From an uncultured Rhizobiaceae group bacterium (GTDB lineage Bacteria > Pseudomonadota > Alphaproteobacteria > Rhizobiales > Rhizobiaceae), in the NCBI GenBank assembly GCA_937930845.1, contig CALHBJ010000009.1, forward strand, positions 80,662 through 144,661: DNA of 64,000 bases. The letters run 5' to 3'. Position 1 is the first letter of the stretch. The number at the start of each line of letters is the position of its first letter. Under the pieces are notes generated by a model that worked only from the letters and a program-made list of their open reading frames with translations, was not told where the DNA came from and made no database searches. Of the stretch, positions 56,058-64,000 are shown one piece after another. A program made the position numbers and the translations under genes.

Positions 56058-57537
56058 TGTAAGAATAGACCGGCGCCCAATCGTCGCCCCAAATTTCACG
56101 CCAAAACTGAGGGCGGATCGTATTTTGAACAGGCACGCCGCCCGTCCACAGATCTGCTTCCTGACGCACAAATTGCGCGAAGAAAGCTTCGATCATCCCC
56201 ATCAATTTTGCTTCCACCGCCGCAAACTCCTTCTTGCCGGACAGATCGGTGGTTTCCAACGGATCGTTTTCAATGTCGTAAAGTTCGTTGCCTAACTCGG
56301 TGGCACCGTCTTGTTTGAAGCGACTGAAATAGACCCATTTTGGCGTTCTCACCACGCGGGTCTCTTCTTGCTCAGAATAGACAGCATCATCCCCCCAGTC
56401 GCCAAGATCATCCCCTCTTATCATCGAAGCGATGGAACGGCTTGGCAGGCCGTCTACAGAGTCCGGTCGTGCAACACCGACATAATCCAGAATCGTGGAA
56501 TACAGGTCCATGTTGGACACCATCAGTGGCGAACGTTGCCCTTCATTGGTGACGCCCTTGTGCCGAACAATGAGGGGGATGGAGTGCGCCGACCGGTGCA
56601 GATTGGAGGGAAAGCACGAGCCTCCATGGCCCCAAAAACCGTGTTGCCCGACCGACAATCCATGATCGGTTGTGAATATGAGCAGCGTATCGTCTTCGAT
56701 ACCAAGCCTGTCGAGTGCGGCAATAATCTGCCCAACACCATCGTCCACCATAGACACTTGGGCGTAGTAATTTCTAAGCGTCGCGAGATCATTTGGTGCA
56801 CGCATCAACATGGAAAAATCAAGGTCAGCCGTGGAACTGGCCTGGGTTTGCAAAAATCCGGCAACAGCTTTCTTGTTCAATCCCTGTCGCGGAACTGAAT
56901 CAATGGGGCAATCGAGATACCGCGCGGTGTGGCGACACTCCTCTTCTTCCTTTGTTGCAGGCCAATGTCCGTAGGGTGCCGGGTAGGGCAAATATAGGAA
57001 AAATGGATTGTCGGCAGCGACCTCCTGTTCCATGAACTCCACCGCTTTTTGGCTGAAGAAGTCTACAGAATGTCCCGGTTGTTCATATACCTCACCGTTG
57101 TCGAATATCTTGTTCCTGTAGAAACTGCGGACATGACCATCTTCAAGTGTTACCCAATGATCGAACCCTTCAGCCGGTGACGTGGGTTCGCCCAAATGAT
57201 ATTTACCAATCAATGCGGTGGCGTATCCACTGCCCTTGAGCAGAACCGGAAGTGTGCTCATGCCGTTAAGAGCGTGCCATCCGCGCGGCCATTCGTGCGA
57301 TTTTCGATCATCAATCCAGCTGTGAATACCGTGTTGTGACGGCAACATTCCAGTCAGCAAAGATGCGCGACATGGGGAGCAAAAAGCGTTGGGGCAAAAG
57401 GCATTGTCAAACGTCAGGCCTTGTGCCGATAATTTGTCGAGATGGGGCGTATAGATTTCGTCATTGCCATAGCAGCCAAGTGTCGATGCCTGCTGATTGT
57501 CGGTGAAAATCAAAACTACATTGGGTTTTTTCGTCAT
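56047..57537 (-). CDS. Cytoplasmic Cys-type sulfatase
   Basis: A 496-residue alkaline-phosphatase-superfamily sulfatase with the formylglycine signature CSPCR (Cys53), metal residues in VLIFTDNQQ and FTTDHGLSVGQHG, and GKYHLG. There is no signal peptide (it starts MTKKPNVVLI), so it acts in the cytoplasm on an imported sulfate ester, as choline-O-sulfatase does. TetR, sulfatase and FGE form one operon opposite a TRAP transporter, which may bring in the substrate. Arylsulfatase or alkyl sulfatase cannot be told apart by eye. Confidence 0.92.
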   Translation of the reverse strand: MTKKPNVVLIFTDNQQASTLGCYGNDEIYTPHLDKLSAQGLTFDNAFCPNAFCSPCRASLLTGMLPSQHGIHSWIDDRKSHEWPRGWHALNGMSTLPVLLKGSGYATALIGKYHLGEPTSPAEGFDHWVTLEDGHVRSFYRNKIFDNGEVYEQPGHSVDFFSQKAVEFMEQEVAADNPFFLYLPYPAPYGHWPATKEEEECRHTARYLDCPIDSVPRQGLNKKAVAGFLQTQASSTADLDFSMLMRAPNDLATLRNYYAQVSMVDDGVGQIIAALDRLGIEDDTLLIFTTDHGLSVGQHGFWGHGGSCFPSNLHRSAHSIPLIVRHKGVTNEGQRSPLMVSNMDLYSTILDYVGVARPDSVDGLPSRSIASMIRGDDLGDWGDDAVYSEQEETRVVRTPKWVYFSRFKQDGATELGNELYDIENDPLETTDLSGKKEFAAVEAKLMGMIEAFFAQFVRQEADLWTGGVPVQNTIRPQFWREIWGDDWAPVYSYNDE

Positions 57538-57538
57538 A

Positions 57539-58204
57539 TTACGCCTTGTCTTTATCTAAATTCATGTAGCTGTAAATTACGGCTTTGAGACCTTCACGAA
57601 CGGAACCGTCCTTCAACGAATAGACGTGGTAATCATTGACCAGATCGTTTTGAAGAACACCGACAATCATTTGAAAGCAGAAGCTGAGGCGCTCCTGCGT
57701 TTGTGCCTTTGTGAACCCGTCAAAGGATTCACATAGCTCGTTGTGAAGGATCGAGATGATGCGTTTTGCCGATTGCCTCATCGGTGCCCACGGGTCGTCT
57801 GAATCAAGAATTCTAAGCAACGATTCACGCAAAACGCCTCGATATTTACTGCCGAAGATGTTGCAAAGCAGATCGACCAGCAATGCTAATGCAGCAGCGG
57901 ATGAAGGGGAATTTTGGATGTCGCTGGAAAATTTATCAATCAGATTTCTGTCGAGAGATTGAACGGCAGAGACTTGAAGCGCTCTAAAATAGGCATCCTT
58001 ATCTTCAAAGCGGGAATAGAAACTGCCGACCGAATTTCCACTCATTTTTGCAAGTTGTGAAACACTCAAATTGGCAAAACGTTGGGTTTCGAGCGCCTTA
58101 ACACCGGCGGCGATGAAGCCATCGCGAATGCGCATGCTTCGACCTTGCTGGGCATTGAATACGCCCGGCACCGATTCTGGAAACTTGTGATCTACTAATG
58201 TCAT
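57539..58204 (-). CDS. TetR-family repressor of the sulfatase operon
   Basis: A 221-residue TetR protein: HTH in residues about 28-72 (RDGFIAAGVKALETQRFANL, then SVSQLAKMSGNSVGSFYSRFEDKDAYFRAL) and a helical ligand-binding domain. It ends one base before the sulfatase start and is divergent from the TRAP operon. It probably binds the palindrome at 58269-58284 and responds to the imported substrate or its product. Confidence 0.88.
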   Translation of the reverse strand: MTLVDHKFPESVPGVFNAQQGRSMRIRDGFIAAGVKALETQRFANLSVSQLAKMSGNSVGSFYSRFEDKDAYFRALQVSAVQSLDRNLIDKFSSDIQNSPSSAAALALLVDLLCNIFGSKYRGVLRESLLRILDSDDPWAPMRQSAKRIISILHNELCESFDGFTKAQTQERLSFCFQMIVGVLQNDLVNDYHVYSLKDGSVREGLKAVIYSYMNLDKDKA

Positions 58205-58268
58205 GAATGCCTCGGTAATTACCCCTCATGTTAATGAGCAATGAGAACGAATGTCAAAAAATTAGAAT

Positions 58269-58284
58269 ATGAATTCGAATTCAT
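58269..58284. promoter_or_regulatory. 16-bp palindrome between tetR and the TRAP operon
   Basis: ATGAATTCGAATTCAT is a perfect palindrome, 65 bases upstream of the tetR start and 142 bases upstream of the TRAP binding-protein start. It is the size and symmetry of a TetR-family operator. Confidence 0.6.
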
Positions 58285-58425
58285 TTTTGGTTGACTCTAA
58301 CTCGCGACGGACTCTAGGCTCTTGGTCAGAAATTGGAGGTGGCACCCTGGAGTGCCAATTTTCGACCATTGGCAACCCACAAAAGATGCGGTGCAAATAA
58401 TGGTGACACAACACGGGAGACGACC

Positions 58426-59424
58426 ATGACAATGAAAACGCAACTAAAACTGGGCCTCGCAGTGACCGCCTTAATGATGGGTGCAAATTTCGCAGACGCC
58501 AAGGAATTGCGTCTTTCAATGGCACCACCGCCAAATTCCCCATGGGGTAAAATCGCGCAGAAATTCGTCGACAAGGTCGGCGAACTGTCAGGCGGGGAAC
58601 TTACGATCAAGGCCTTCATGGGCTCCAAACTTGGTGGCGAACAAGACGTCATTAAACAGATTGCACGGGGCCGCGTTGACATGGGTGTCATGTCCAATAC
58701 GGCGGTGTCCTTGGTGGTTCCAGAATTCGGCCTACTTGCATCTCCCTATGGGTTCGACACTCCAGAACAATTTGACTGCGTGGCGGACAATCACTTGTTG
58801 TCGACCTTTGGCAAAGAATTTGACGCAGCCGGAATCAAAACGCTCTCCTGGATGGAGGTTGGCTATCAGGTGATCTTCAGTAAAGAAGGCGTTCGGGTTC
58901 CAGCCGACCTTGCCGGTGTGAAAATCCGCACGGCTCCATCGGTGACCGATACCAAGTTCATCCAAACAGCAGGGGGAACCGCTGTTCCCCTCAGCCCAAA
59001 GGATACGATCCCTGCTTTGAAAACCGGCCAAGTTTCCGCGGGAACACAGCTTTCAGTTTTTGGTATCGTTGTCGGCTATCCAAAAGTGGCGCCGCAGATC
59101 ACGCTTACCCGACACCAGCATCAGGTTGGTGGCGTTGTGATGTCCAAGAAGACCTGGGAAAGTCTCAATGCCAAAGAGCAGGGCTGGGTAAGTGAAGCTG
59201 CTCCGATCTTCCTGGAACTGCGCAAAGCTTTGCGTGGTGCCGAAGGTGCGTTGCTCAAGAAAGCTGCTGGCGAAGGCGCAACCATAATTGAGTTGAGCGC
59301 AGAGGAACTTGGCAAATGGAAAGCGTTGGTCCCAGCTGCCCAAAAAACCATCCTTGGTGAGATGGGTGGAGCCGCCCAAACCAAATGGGATGAAATCCAA
59401 AAGGCTAAAGCGGCCTGTTCCTGA
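58426..59424 (+). CDS. dctP: TRAP transporter substrate-binding protein (DctP family)
   Basis: A 332-residue periplasmic TRAP receptor. The signal peptide ends near FADAKE, followed by LRLSMAPPPNSPWGKIAQKFVDKV, GSKLGGEQDVIKQIARGRVDMGVM and GVKIRTAPSVTDTKFIQTAGGTAVPLS with the conserved carboxylate-binding Arg. It captures an organic acid for the DctQM channel. CGGGAGA supports ATG 58426. The ligand may be the sulfated compound used by the neighbouring sulfatase. Confidence 0.93.
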   Translation: MTMKTQLKLGLAVTALMMGANFADAKELRLSMAPPPNSPWGKIAQKFVDKVGELSGGELTIKAFMGSKLGGEQDVIKQIARGRVDMGVMSNTAVSLVVPEFGLLASPYGFDTPEQFDCVADNHLLSTFGKEFDAAGIKTLSWMEVGYQVIFSKEGVRVPADLAGVKIRTAPSVTDTKFIQTAGGTAVPLSPKDTIPALKTGQVSAGTQLSVFGIVVGYPKVAPQITLTRHQHQVGGVVMSKKTWESLNAKEQGWVSEAAPIFLELRKALRGAEGALLKKAAGEGATIIELSAEELGKWKALVPAAQKTILGEMGGAAQTKWDEIQKAKAACS

Positions 59425-59432
59425 TCTGACAG

Positions 59433-59924
59433 ATGTTGCGACAAATTATTGATGGTCTAAAACTCATCGAGTCGATTGTGGCAACGGGTGCCTATGCACT
59501 CGTTGCCGGTTTGTTGATTGTCGACGTTGTTGGGCGCGAATTGTTTGCCACGTCGTTTCTGGGCTTCCAACAAATCGCGGTCTACGGCGCAATAGTTGCG
59601 GGCTTTCTTGGCTTAACCCTTGCCACGTCTGACGGTTCTCACCTGCGCCCCGGTTTTATGGACTTTATCTTCAAAGACAGGGAGCGGTTCATTTGGCGCG
59701 TCGCTGATGTACTATCGGCGTTCTTCTTCTTTGCAGCAGCCTACATCGCCTGGACATTCGTTATCATCTCCATGAACAGCGGTGATCGAGCGCCGGTGCT
59801 ATACATATTTGTCTGGCCACTCCAGATCGTGCTGCCCTACGCTTTTGCATCATGCGGGATTAAGCATTTAATATTCGCAGTTGCACCCCAACTCAGACCA
59901 ATCGCTGATGAAGCGCCGGCCTGA
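59433..59924 (+). CDS. dctQ: TRAP transporter small permease (DctQ)
   Basis: A 163-residue protein with four transmembrane helices and the DctQ-type first helices ending in VDVVGRELFATSFLGFQQIAV. It scaffolds the large permease and contacts the binding protein. It starts eight bases after dctP and is followed two bases later by dctM. Confidence 0.92.
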   Translation: MLRQIIDGLKLIESIVATGAYALVAGLLIVDVVGRELFATSFLGFQQIAVYGAIVAGFLGLTLATSDGSHLRPGFMDFIFKDRERFIWRVADVLSAFFFFAAAYIAWTFVIISMNSGDRAPVLYIFVWPLQIVLPYAFASCGIKHLIFAVAPQLRPIADEAPA

Positions 59925-59926
59925 CT

Positions 59927-61186
59927 ATGGCAGCGGTCACCCTTCTTGTTTTGGTTCTTGTGGCGTTGGCGTTGCGCCAAAATATTATTGTCATTCTGCT
60001 TGGCACTGCAGCTTATGTACATCTTGTGTGGGGCGACGGGCGGCTGGAATATCTCGCCGAAGATATTTGGATCAGCCTCGACAACACGCTGTTGCTGGCA
60101 ATTCCCATGTTCCTGCTAGCCGGGAACATCATGACCCGGGGCTCGATTGCACAACGATTAATCGATCTGGCAATCAGCGTGACGCGCCCTATTCCAGGTG
60201 GCCTGGCAGTTGCAACAATTTTGTCCTGCGCGATTTTTGCAGCAATCTCTGGCTCTTCGCCTGTCACTCTGTTGGCGGTTGGAACAATCCTGTATCCGGC
60301 GTTGCTGGCGAATGGGTATGACAAACGTTTCTCGCTTGGCGCCCTGACCTCCGGCGGCACTCTTGGCATCATTATTCCACCATCGATCCCACTCATTCTT
60401 TACGGGATCGTCACTGAAAACTCGATTGCTGATCTGTTCGTTGCGGGTGTCATTCCCGGCATAATGATTGCCGCCGTGCTTGGGGCTTACGCCTATTGGG
60501 TCAACCGCAACATGGCATCGGAAGCGTTTGATTTCTCCGAATTCAAACGCGCTGTCATGCGCGGCGGATGGTCTGCCATGCTTCCCATCATTCTGCTCGG
60601 CGGCATTTATTCGGGGTATTTTTCACCCACGGAAGCTGCGGCGGTTGCGTTGGTCTATGCCCTGTTTGTCGAAATTTTGATCCACCGGGAATTGCGGTTG
60701 ATTGATTTCTATTACACTGCGGTAGCGACGGCGAAACTGCTTGGCATGCTTTTTCCAATCGTCGCGGTGGCGCTGAGCATAAAAACTATTTTGACGATTG
60801 AAGAAATCCCAGACCAGCTTGCACTTTGGATTACGTCCATGACGGACAGCCGGTTTACTTTTTTGCTGGCCGTGAATGTCTTGCTGCTCATTGTTGGATG
60901 TTTCTTTGATGTTATTTCCGCAATTCTCATTCTCGCACCCCTACTCCTGATACCAGCGGTCGCTTTGGGCATTGACCCGATTCACTTCGGCATCATCATG
61001 GTGATCAATCTCGAGATCGGCTTTCTTACCCCGCCATTGGGCCTGAACCTGATTGTCGCCATGACGGCATTCAAGGAGAATTTCCTGGAAGTCTGTAAAG
61101 CGGTTCTGCCCTTTGTCGGGTTAATCCTCGCTGTGCTGATGGTGGTCACCTACGTTCCTCAAACCGCACTCTTCTTTTTGCGTTAG
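59927..61186 (+). CDS. dctM: TRAP transporter large permease (DctM)
   Basis: A 419-residue membrane protein of the elevator-type ion transporter fold, with many helices. Recognisable segments are LLAIPMFLLAGNIMTRGSIAQRLIDL, IFAAISGSSPVTLLAVG (family signature), GGTLGIIIPPSIPLILYG and the second repeat around EIGFLTPPLGLNLIVA. It imports the DctP-bound solute with sodium. It completes the DctPQM set. Confidence 0.95.
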   Translation: MAAVTLLVLVLVALALRQNIIVILLGTAAYVHLVWGDGRLEYLAEDIWISLDNTLLLAIPMFLLAGNIMTRGSIAQRLIDLAISVTRPIPGGLAVATILSCAIFAAISGSSPVTLLAVGTILYPALLANGYDKRFSLGALTSGGTLGIIIPPSIPLILYGIVTENSIADLFVAGVIPGIMIAAVLGAYAYWVNRNMASEAFDFSEFKRAVMRGGWSAMLPIILLGGIYSGYFSPTEAAAVALVYALFVEILIHRELRLIDFYYTAVATAKLLGMLFPIVAVALSIKTILTIEEIPDQLALWITSMTDSRFTFLLAVNVLLLIVGCFFDVISAILILAPLLLIPAVALGIDPIHFGIIMVINLEIGFLTPPLGLNLIVAMTAFKENFLEVCKAVLPFVGLILAVLMVVTYVPQTALFFLR

Positions 61187-61312
61187 GTGACGGCTTTGGC
61201 CATCGATACGGCCCTTCGAACAACGGTCTTGCCATTTTGAATAGCGTTTCGTTTTGCGTGACACTACGCCTTTTCCATGCGTGTTCGACAACTGATTGAA
61301 CGGGTCAAGCGC

Positions 61313-62032
61313 TCAAATAATTTCAAGAATACGGGTGATTTCGGCGATGGCTCTTGCGGTTTCGGCTGGACGCAGTGTTGGGTCGAGGTGAGTGCCTTTA
61401 GTGTTGATAACGGGCCAATCTCGGCGGCGCGCTTCCCCAGCAGCGTGGTCGTAAAGCTTTGAGGTTTGGATATATCCGGCGGGGATGTGATCCCATTTGG
61501 CCAGATCGGCACCCTCATCGAACCAGTCGACATGCATTTTCGGGAGGCCGCTTTCGAACTGTGCAAACGCTTCGCTATCGTTTCTCAGCACATCGATCCC
61601 AACCATTGATGCACGGTGAGCGTCTCCCTCAAACCATTTTGACCAAAGAGGAAGATATCCGTCTGGCCCTGCGAGATTTTCAATGAATGCGCGCAGATCT
61701 GGCCGAACCGGATAGGCTATGCCTTCTATCGGCGGGACATCGCCATCCACGATAATTATCGCCTTCGTGGGTAATTTGGTCGCCAGATCGGCGGTCAGGG
61801 CACTGGCAGAACTGTGACCAATCAATACAAACTCATTTGCAGGAGCGATCTCACTCATCAGACTGTCACCGTACGCACTCCATGCGGGTGGCGAAGACTG
61901 ACGCGCCAAAACATCTGGTACTTGCACTTGCCATCCCAAACCCCGCAACCTTTGGGCTGTAGGCTCCCAGCTTGAGGCCCGAACCAGGGGCCCCGCAATG
62001 AGGATGACATCCGAATTCCTGGCTACTCCCAC
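61313..62032 (-). CDS. Alpha/beta-fold hydrolase
   Basis: A 239-residue alpha/beta hydrolase. Strand 1 with oxyanion region VILIAGPLVRASSWEPTAQRL and nucleophile elbow LIGHSSASALTADL (Ser) are clear; the C-terminal His is likely in KGTHLDP. The substrate is unknown. GTG 62032 is the apparent start, with only a weak ribosome site. It converges with the TRAP operon. Confidence 0.78.
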   Translation of the reverse strand: MGVARNSDVILIAGPLVRASSWEPTAQRLRGLGWQVQVPDVLARQSSPPAWSAYGDSLMSEIAPANEFVLIGHSSASALTADLATKLPTKAIIIVDGDVPPIEGIAYPVRPDLRAFIENLAGPDGYLPLWSKWFEGDAHRASMVGIDVLRNDSEAFAQFESGLPKMHVDWFDEGADLAKWDHIPAGYIQTSKLYDHAAGEARRRDWPVINTKGTHLDPTLRPAETARAIAEITRILEII

Positions 62033-62317
62033 ACGGGTCGTTACTGGGACACCCTAACACCTGCGATGGGAAAGTTCCACGATTGCGGATAATTGACGTT
62101 CCAGTCAGCACGGGTCGCTAAGGGCCTAAAACAGGTATTGGCCCCTATTTTAAGGACGTTGATTGGGTCGACTATTTGTCCAATGGCAACAGTGGGGACG
62201 GAGTCACCCTACAGCCTGTCATCGATTGTCAAATGTTCCATTTATTCAATTATGCGGCCACGAATGGCAAATCCCGAGCCCTTGAGAACAAATTGAACTG
62301 GTCGCGATTTGGTCAAT

Positions 62318-62500
62318 TTATGATGACTTTTGTTGTTCCCGCTTCGCCTCTGCCACGGCATGTTCCAGCGAAGTGTATAGGTAATCGCCAAACTTATATT
62401 GGTCATCCATCGACACCCGGGATATGCCATATCTGGACATTTCCTCATCTGCAGAGGTTTGTTTCCGAGCAGCATTTTTCTTTGTTGTTGGTTTTCTCAT
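62318..62500 (-). CDS. Small conserved-looking hypothetical protein
   Basis: Sixty residues, hydrophilic, with a basic N-terminus (MRKPTTKKNAARKQ) and a middle that reads DEEMSRYGISRVSMDD, then FGDYLYTSLEHAVAEAKRE. This layout recalls short uncharacterised alphaproteobacterial proteins (ADEEMARYGI...Y..L..AVAEAKR), so it is probably real. No function is known. Confidence 0.55.
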   Translation of the reverse strand: MRKPTTKKNAARKQTSADEEMSRYGISRVSMDDQYKFGDYLYTSLEHAVAEAKREQQKSS

Positions 62501-62504
62501 TTGA

Positions 62505-62642
62505 TTATCTGTCTTTGCTTTTTTGAACGGATTTATCTGTGATGGGAGGCACGGCCTCCGTTTTGGTTCGGTGTTCGTTGGCGGTTTCGTTTCCGGTTTT
62601 GGCTTGCTTCGTCGCTACCGTCTTTTTCTTAAACTTGATCAT
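62505..62642 (-). CDS. Possible small Lys-rich protein
   Basis: Forty-five residues from ATG 62642 (MIKFKKKTVATKQAKTGNE), ending four bases before the next small gene. It is basic and low in complexity, resembling no family I know. The close spacing hints at coupling, but the ribosome site is weak, so it may be spurious. Confidence 0.3.
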   Translation of the reverse strand: MIKFKKKTVATKQAKTGNETANEHRTKTEAVPPITDKSVQKSKDR

Positions 62643-62717
62643 GATCTTGCTTTCACTGGAATGACGGTGGATTCCGTGTCCTGACAATCCGCTGTTGAAA
62701 TTACTATAAGGACATAT

Positions 62718-63833
62718 TCACGCAGCATTTGGCAAAACTTCCAATTCTGTACGAGCTATGGGAGTTGCATCGTGTTTGTTGAAAGACTTGGTGATGTGGG
62801 GAGATGTCATCGATCGGAGCAACGCGCTGTAGTTCGGTTGAAAGGAAACATTTGACCCAACGGCCAGTTTCTTCACGCCCGTATTCAGGACAAGATGGTC
62901 ACTACTTGCATCAAGAAGCTGAATTCCTGCAGGTGGTCGCAAACCCTCCGGATCGGTATCTTGCCTTCCAATAGCAACGATTGTTTGGTTGATATTTCCT
63001 AGATCCGCTGACGTTGGGTGATTTGTGAATGCAGACTGTGCGATTTCACCCCACGGTTTCGAGGGCTTAGTCTTGCTCTCGATAACTTCAGCCGTGAGGC
63101 TGATGGCATCAGTGAAAAGCCCTTCAATGGGTTCACGGTTCAAGGCTTCACGCCCCAGCAGTATCGCCTCACCAATGCGTAAGTTGTTAATGTGACCAAC
63201 TTCGCCACCAGAAAAAAGCCATTCCAGGTTGCTGGAATTTCCACCCGAAACGATAATCCGGTTAGAACTGACAGACTGTGCTATGCGTGATGCCAGTGCA
63301 GTCAGTTCTGCCATGTTGCGATTGTCAGGTGACACGCCACTACGACAAGCAAGGTTCGTGCCTAAGCCCATGAACTTGATATTCGGCAATCTGCACACTG
63401 CCTGTACCGTCGATTCGACATCCTCTGGCATAATACCTTCTCTAAGGTCACCTAACTCGACCATGAGCAAAACACCATGGGACTTGTTTGCATTCTGTGC
63501 GGCTGCCGACAGAGCCGCTACTACATCGAATTCTGTGTTCAAGCTTATATCAGCCGACGCTACCACACGGTCTATTTGGCTGAGCATTGGCGATCTTATG
63601 AGTATCATCTCGGCAGTAATGCCTGACCTTCGCATGAGTTCGATGTTTTCAATATGTGAGTCTCCAAGTGATGCGACGCCCGCTCGCAACAGAGTCCGCG
63701 CAACTTGCGGGGCGCCAAGAAATGCCTTGGTAACGCCGGTGGTGGAGATGCCATTGGCCCTTAAGCGAGAAACCAATGTCGATGCATTGTGAAAAATCTT
63801 ATCGAGGTCAATGTGCAGTCGAGGTGTGCTCAT
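62718..63833 (-). CDS. Alanine/ornithine racemase-family PLP enzyme
   Basis: A 371-residue fold-type III PLP enzyme. The N-terminal TIM barrel carries the PLP lysine in GVTKAFLGAPQVARTLL and the phosphate-binding VSGGNSSNLEWLF; GDSHIENIELMRRSG is typical of the ornithine-racemase (Orr) branch. It racemises an amino acid, possibly not alanine. The start overlaps the stop of the upstream DUF1611-like gene by ATGA, so the two are coupled. Confidence 0.85.
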   Translation of the reverse strand: MSTPRLHIDLDKIFHNASTLVSRLRANGISTTGVTKAFLGAPQVARTLLRAGVASLGDSHIENIELMRRSGITAEMILIRSPMLSQIDRVVASADISLNTEFDVVAALSAAAQNANKSHGVLLMVELGDLREGIMPEDVESTVQAVCRLPNIKFMGLGTNLACRSGVSPDNRNMAELTALASRIAQSVSSNRIIVSGGNSSNLEWLFSGGEVGHINNLRIGEAILLGREALNREPIEGLFTDAISLTAEVIESKTKPSKPWGEIAQSAFTNHPTSADLGNINQTIVAIGRQDTDPEGLRPPAGIQLLDASSDHLVLNTGVKKLAVGSNVSFQPNYSALLRSMTSPHITKSFNKHDATPIARTELEVLPNAA

Positions 63834-64000
63834 TGAGTGCTGTCAGACAGCTTCTCGTTAAGCTCTGGAAATGATGACAGCACCATTTCCACCAGCAACT
63901 CGACCGGTCGCGCCAAAGCATCCGTGACCGGAATACCAAGGGTATTTCCATATTCAGAAATGGCGGTATCAATCTCATCTTCCGACATATTCTCATGATT
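63830..64000 (-). CDS. C-terminus of a probable DUF1611-family protein (5' end outside window)
   Basis: Translation of the last 171 bases on the minus strand gives an open end that stops at 63830. It reads MSEDEIDTAISEYGNTLGIP followed by VTDALARPVELLVEMV. The pattern resembles the C-terminus of DUF1611 (DgcN-like) proteins, which pair with racemase or epimerase genes. Only 56 residues are visible, so the family call is tentative; that it is coding is supported by the ATGA overlap. Confidence 0.55.
   Translation of the reverse strand, partial: NHENMSEDEIDTAISEYGNTLGIPVTDALARPVELLVEMVLSSFPELNEKLSDSTQ

Noticed and set aside
55098..61186. Sulfatase/TRAP genes as part of the microcompartment pathway
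   Set aside because: They adjoin the BMC region but have their own TetR gene and palindrome and lack the shared 17-bp operator; any link is unproven.

Overview
The window reads as a chromosomal segment of an alphaproteobacterium, most likely a Rhizobiales (Hyphomicrobiales) relative. The clues are a class I lysyl-tRNA synthetase, the style of the S24-peptidase regulator, a short 'TAGAGCG...CGCTCTA' intergenic palindromic element, HAAT and TRAP transporters, and moderate-to-high GC. This placement is an inference from gene style, not a database match.

Layout. (1) 1-5979: a fatty-acid beta-oxidation operon (long-chain acyl-CoA dehydrogenase, thioesterase, LysE exporter, GST, thiolase, FadB-type multifunctional enzyme) closed by a clear terminator. 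(2) 6.2-22.7 kb: mostly housekeeping genes. These include a GNAT/CelD protein, a DsbA-like isomerase, an S24 regulator, a VOC protein, class I LysRS, a TerB-like protein, a sterol-desaturase-like enzyme, a solute-binding protein, rpmI-rplT, pheS-orf-pheT (with an unrecognised gene coupled between the two subunits), an iron-type alcohol dehydrogenase, MepA, MmcQ/YjbR and MsrA. (3) 22.7-24.2 kb: a tRNA-Ser(GGA) with a 74-bp duplication of its 5' part and upstream flank, then an AT-rich patch holding a solitary PD-(D/E)XK nuclease-like gene. (4) 24.3-40.9 kb: an aromatic-acid island. MobA turns 3-hydroxybenzoate into protocatechuate. A CoA-dependent hydroxycinnamate module (Fcs, hydratase, MarR, amidohydrolase) feeds phenolic acids in. 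The protocatechuate 4,5-cleavage pathway (LigAB, LigC, LigI, GalD/LigU, GalB, LigK) carries them to pyruvate and oxaloacetate. A divergent LysR-type regulator with two HTH domains sits between the two lig operons. A CcdA/thioredoxin pair follows.

(5) 41-55 kb: the most interesting part. A translationally coupled minus-strand operon encodes a small bacterial microcompartment: glutamine-synthetase-like ligase, BMC-P, BMC-H, opine-dehydrogenase-like protein, acylating aldehyde dehydrogenase, EutL/PduB-like BMC-T, malate-dehydrogenase-like protein with an EutQ-like N-terminal extension, and a RidA-family protein. A divergent sarcosine-oxidase-type FAD enzyme precedes it and a branched-chain-amino-acid-type ABC importer follows it. 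Near-identical 17-bp palindromes (core TGTATACAGTAT) lie in the BMC/oxidase divergent promoter and in the ABC importer promoter, tying the three transcription units into one predicted regulon. No alcohol dehydrogenase, phosphotransacylase or usual signature enzyme is present. The picture is a metabolosome for an imported amino compound that yields an aldehyde, with malate dehydrogenase possibly recycling NADH. The substrate is unknown.

(6) 55-64 kb: a TetR-controlled cytoplasmic Cys-type sulfatase with its own formylglycine-generating enzyme, divergent from a complete TRAP transporter. An alpha/beta hydrolase, small hypothetical genes, and an alanine/ornithine-racemase-family gene coupled to a probable DUF1611 gene cut by the window edge complete the region.
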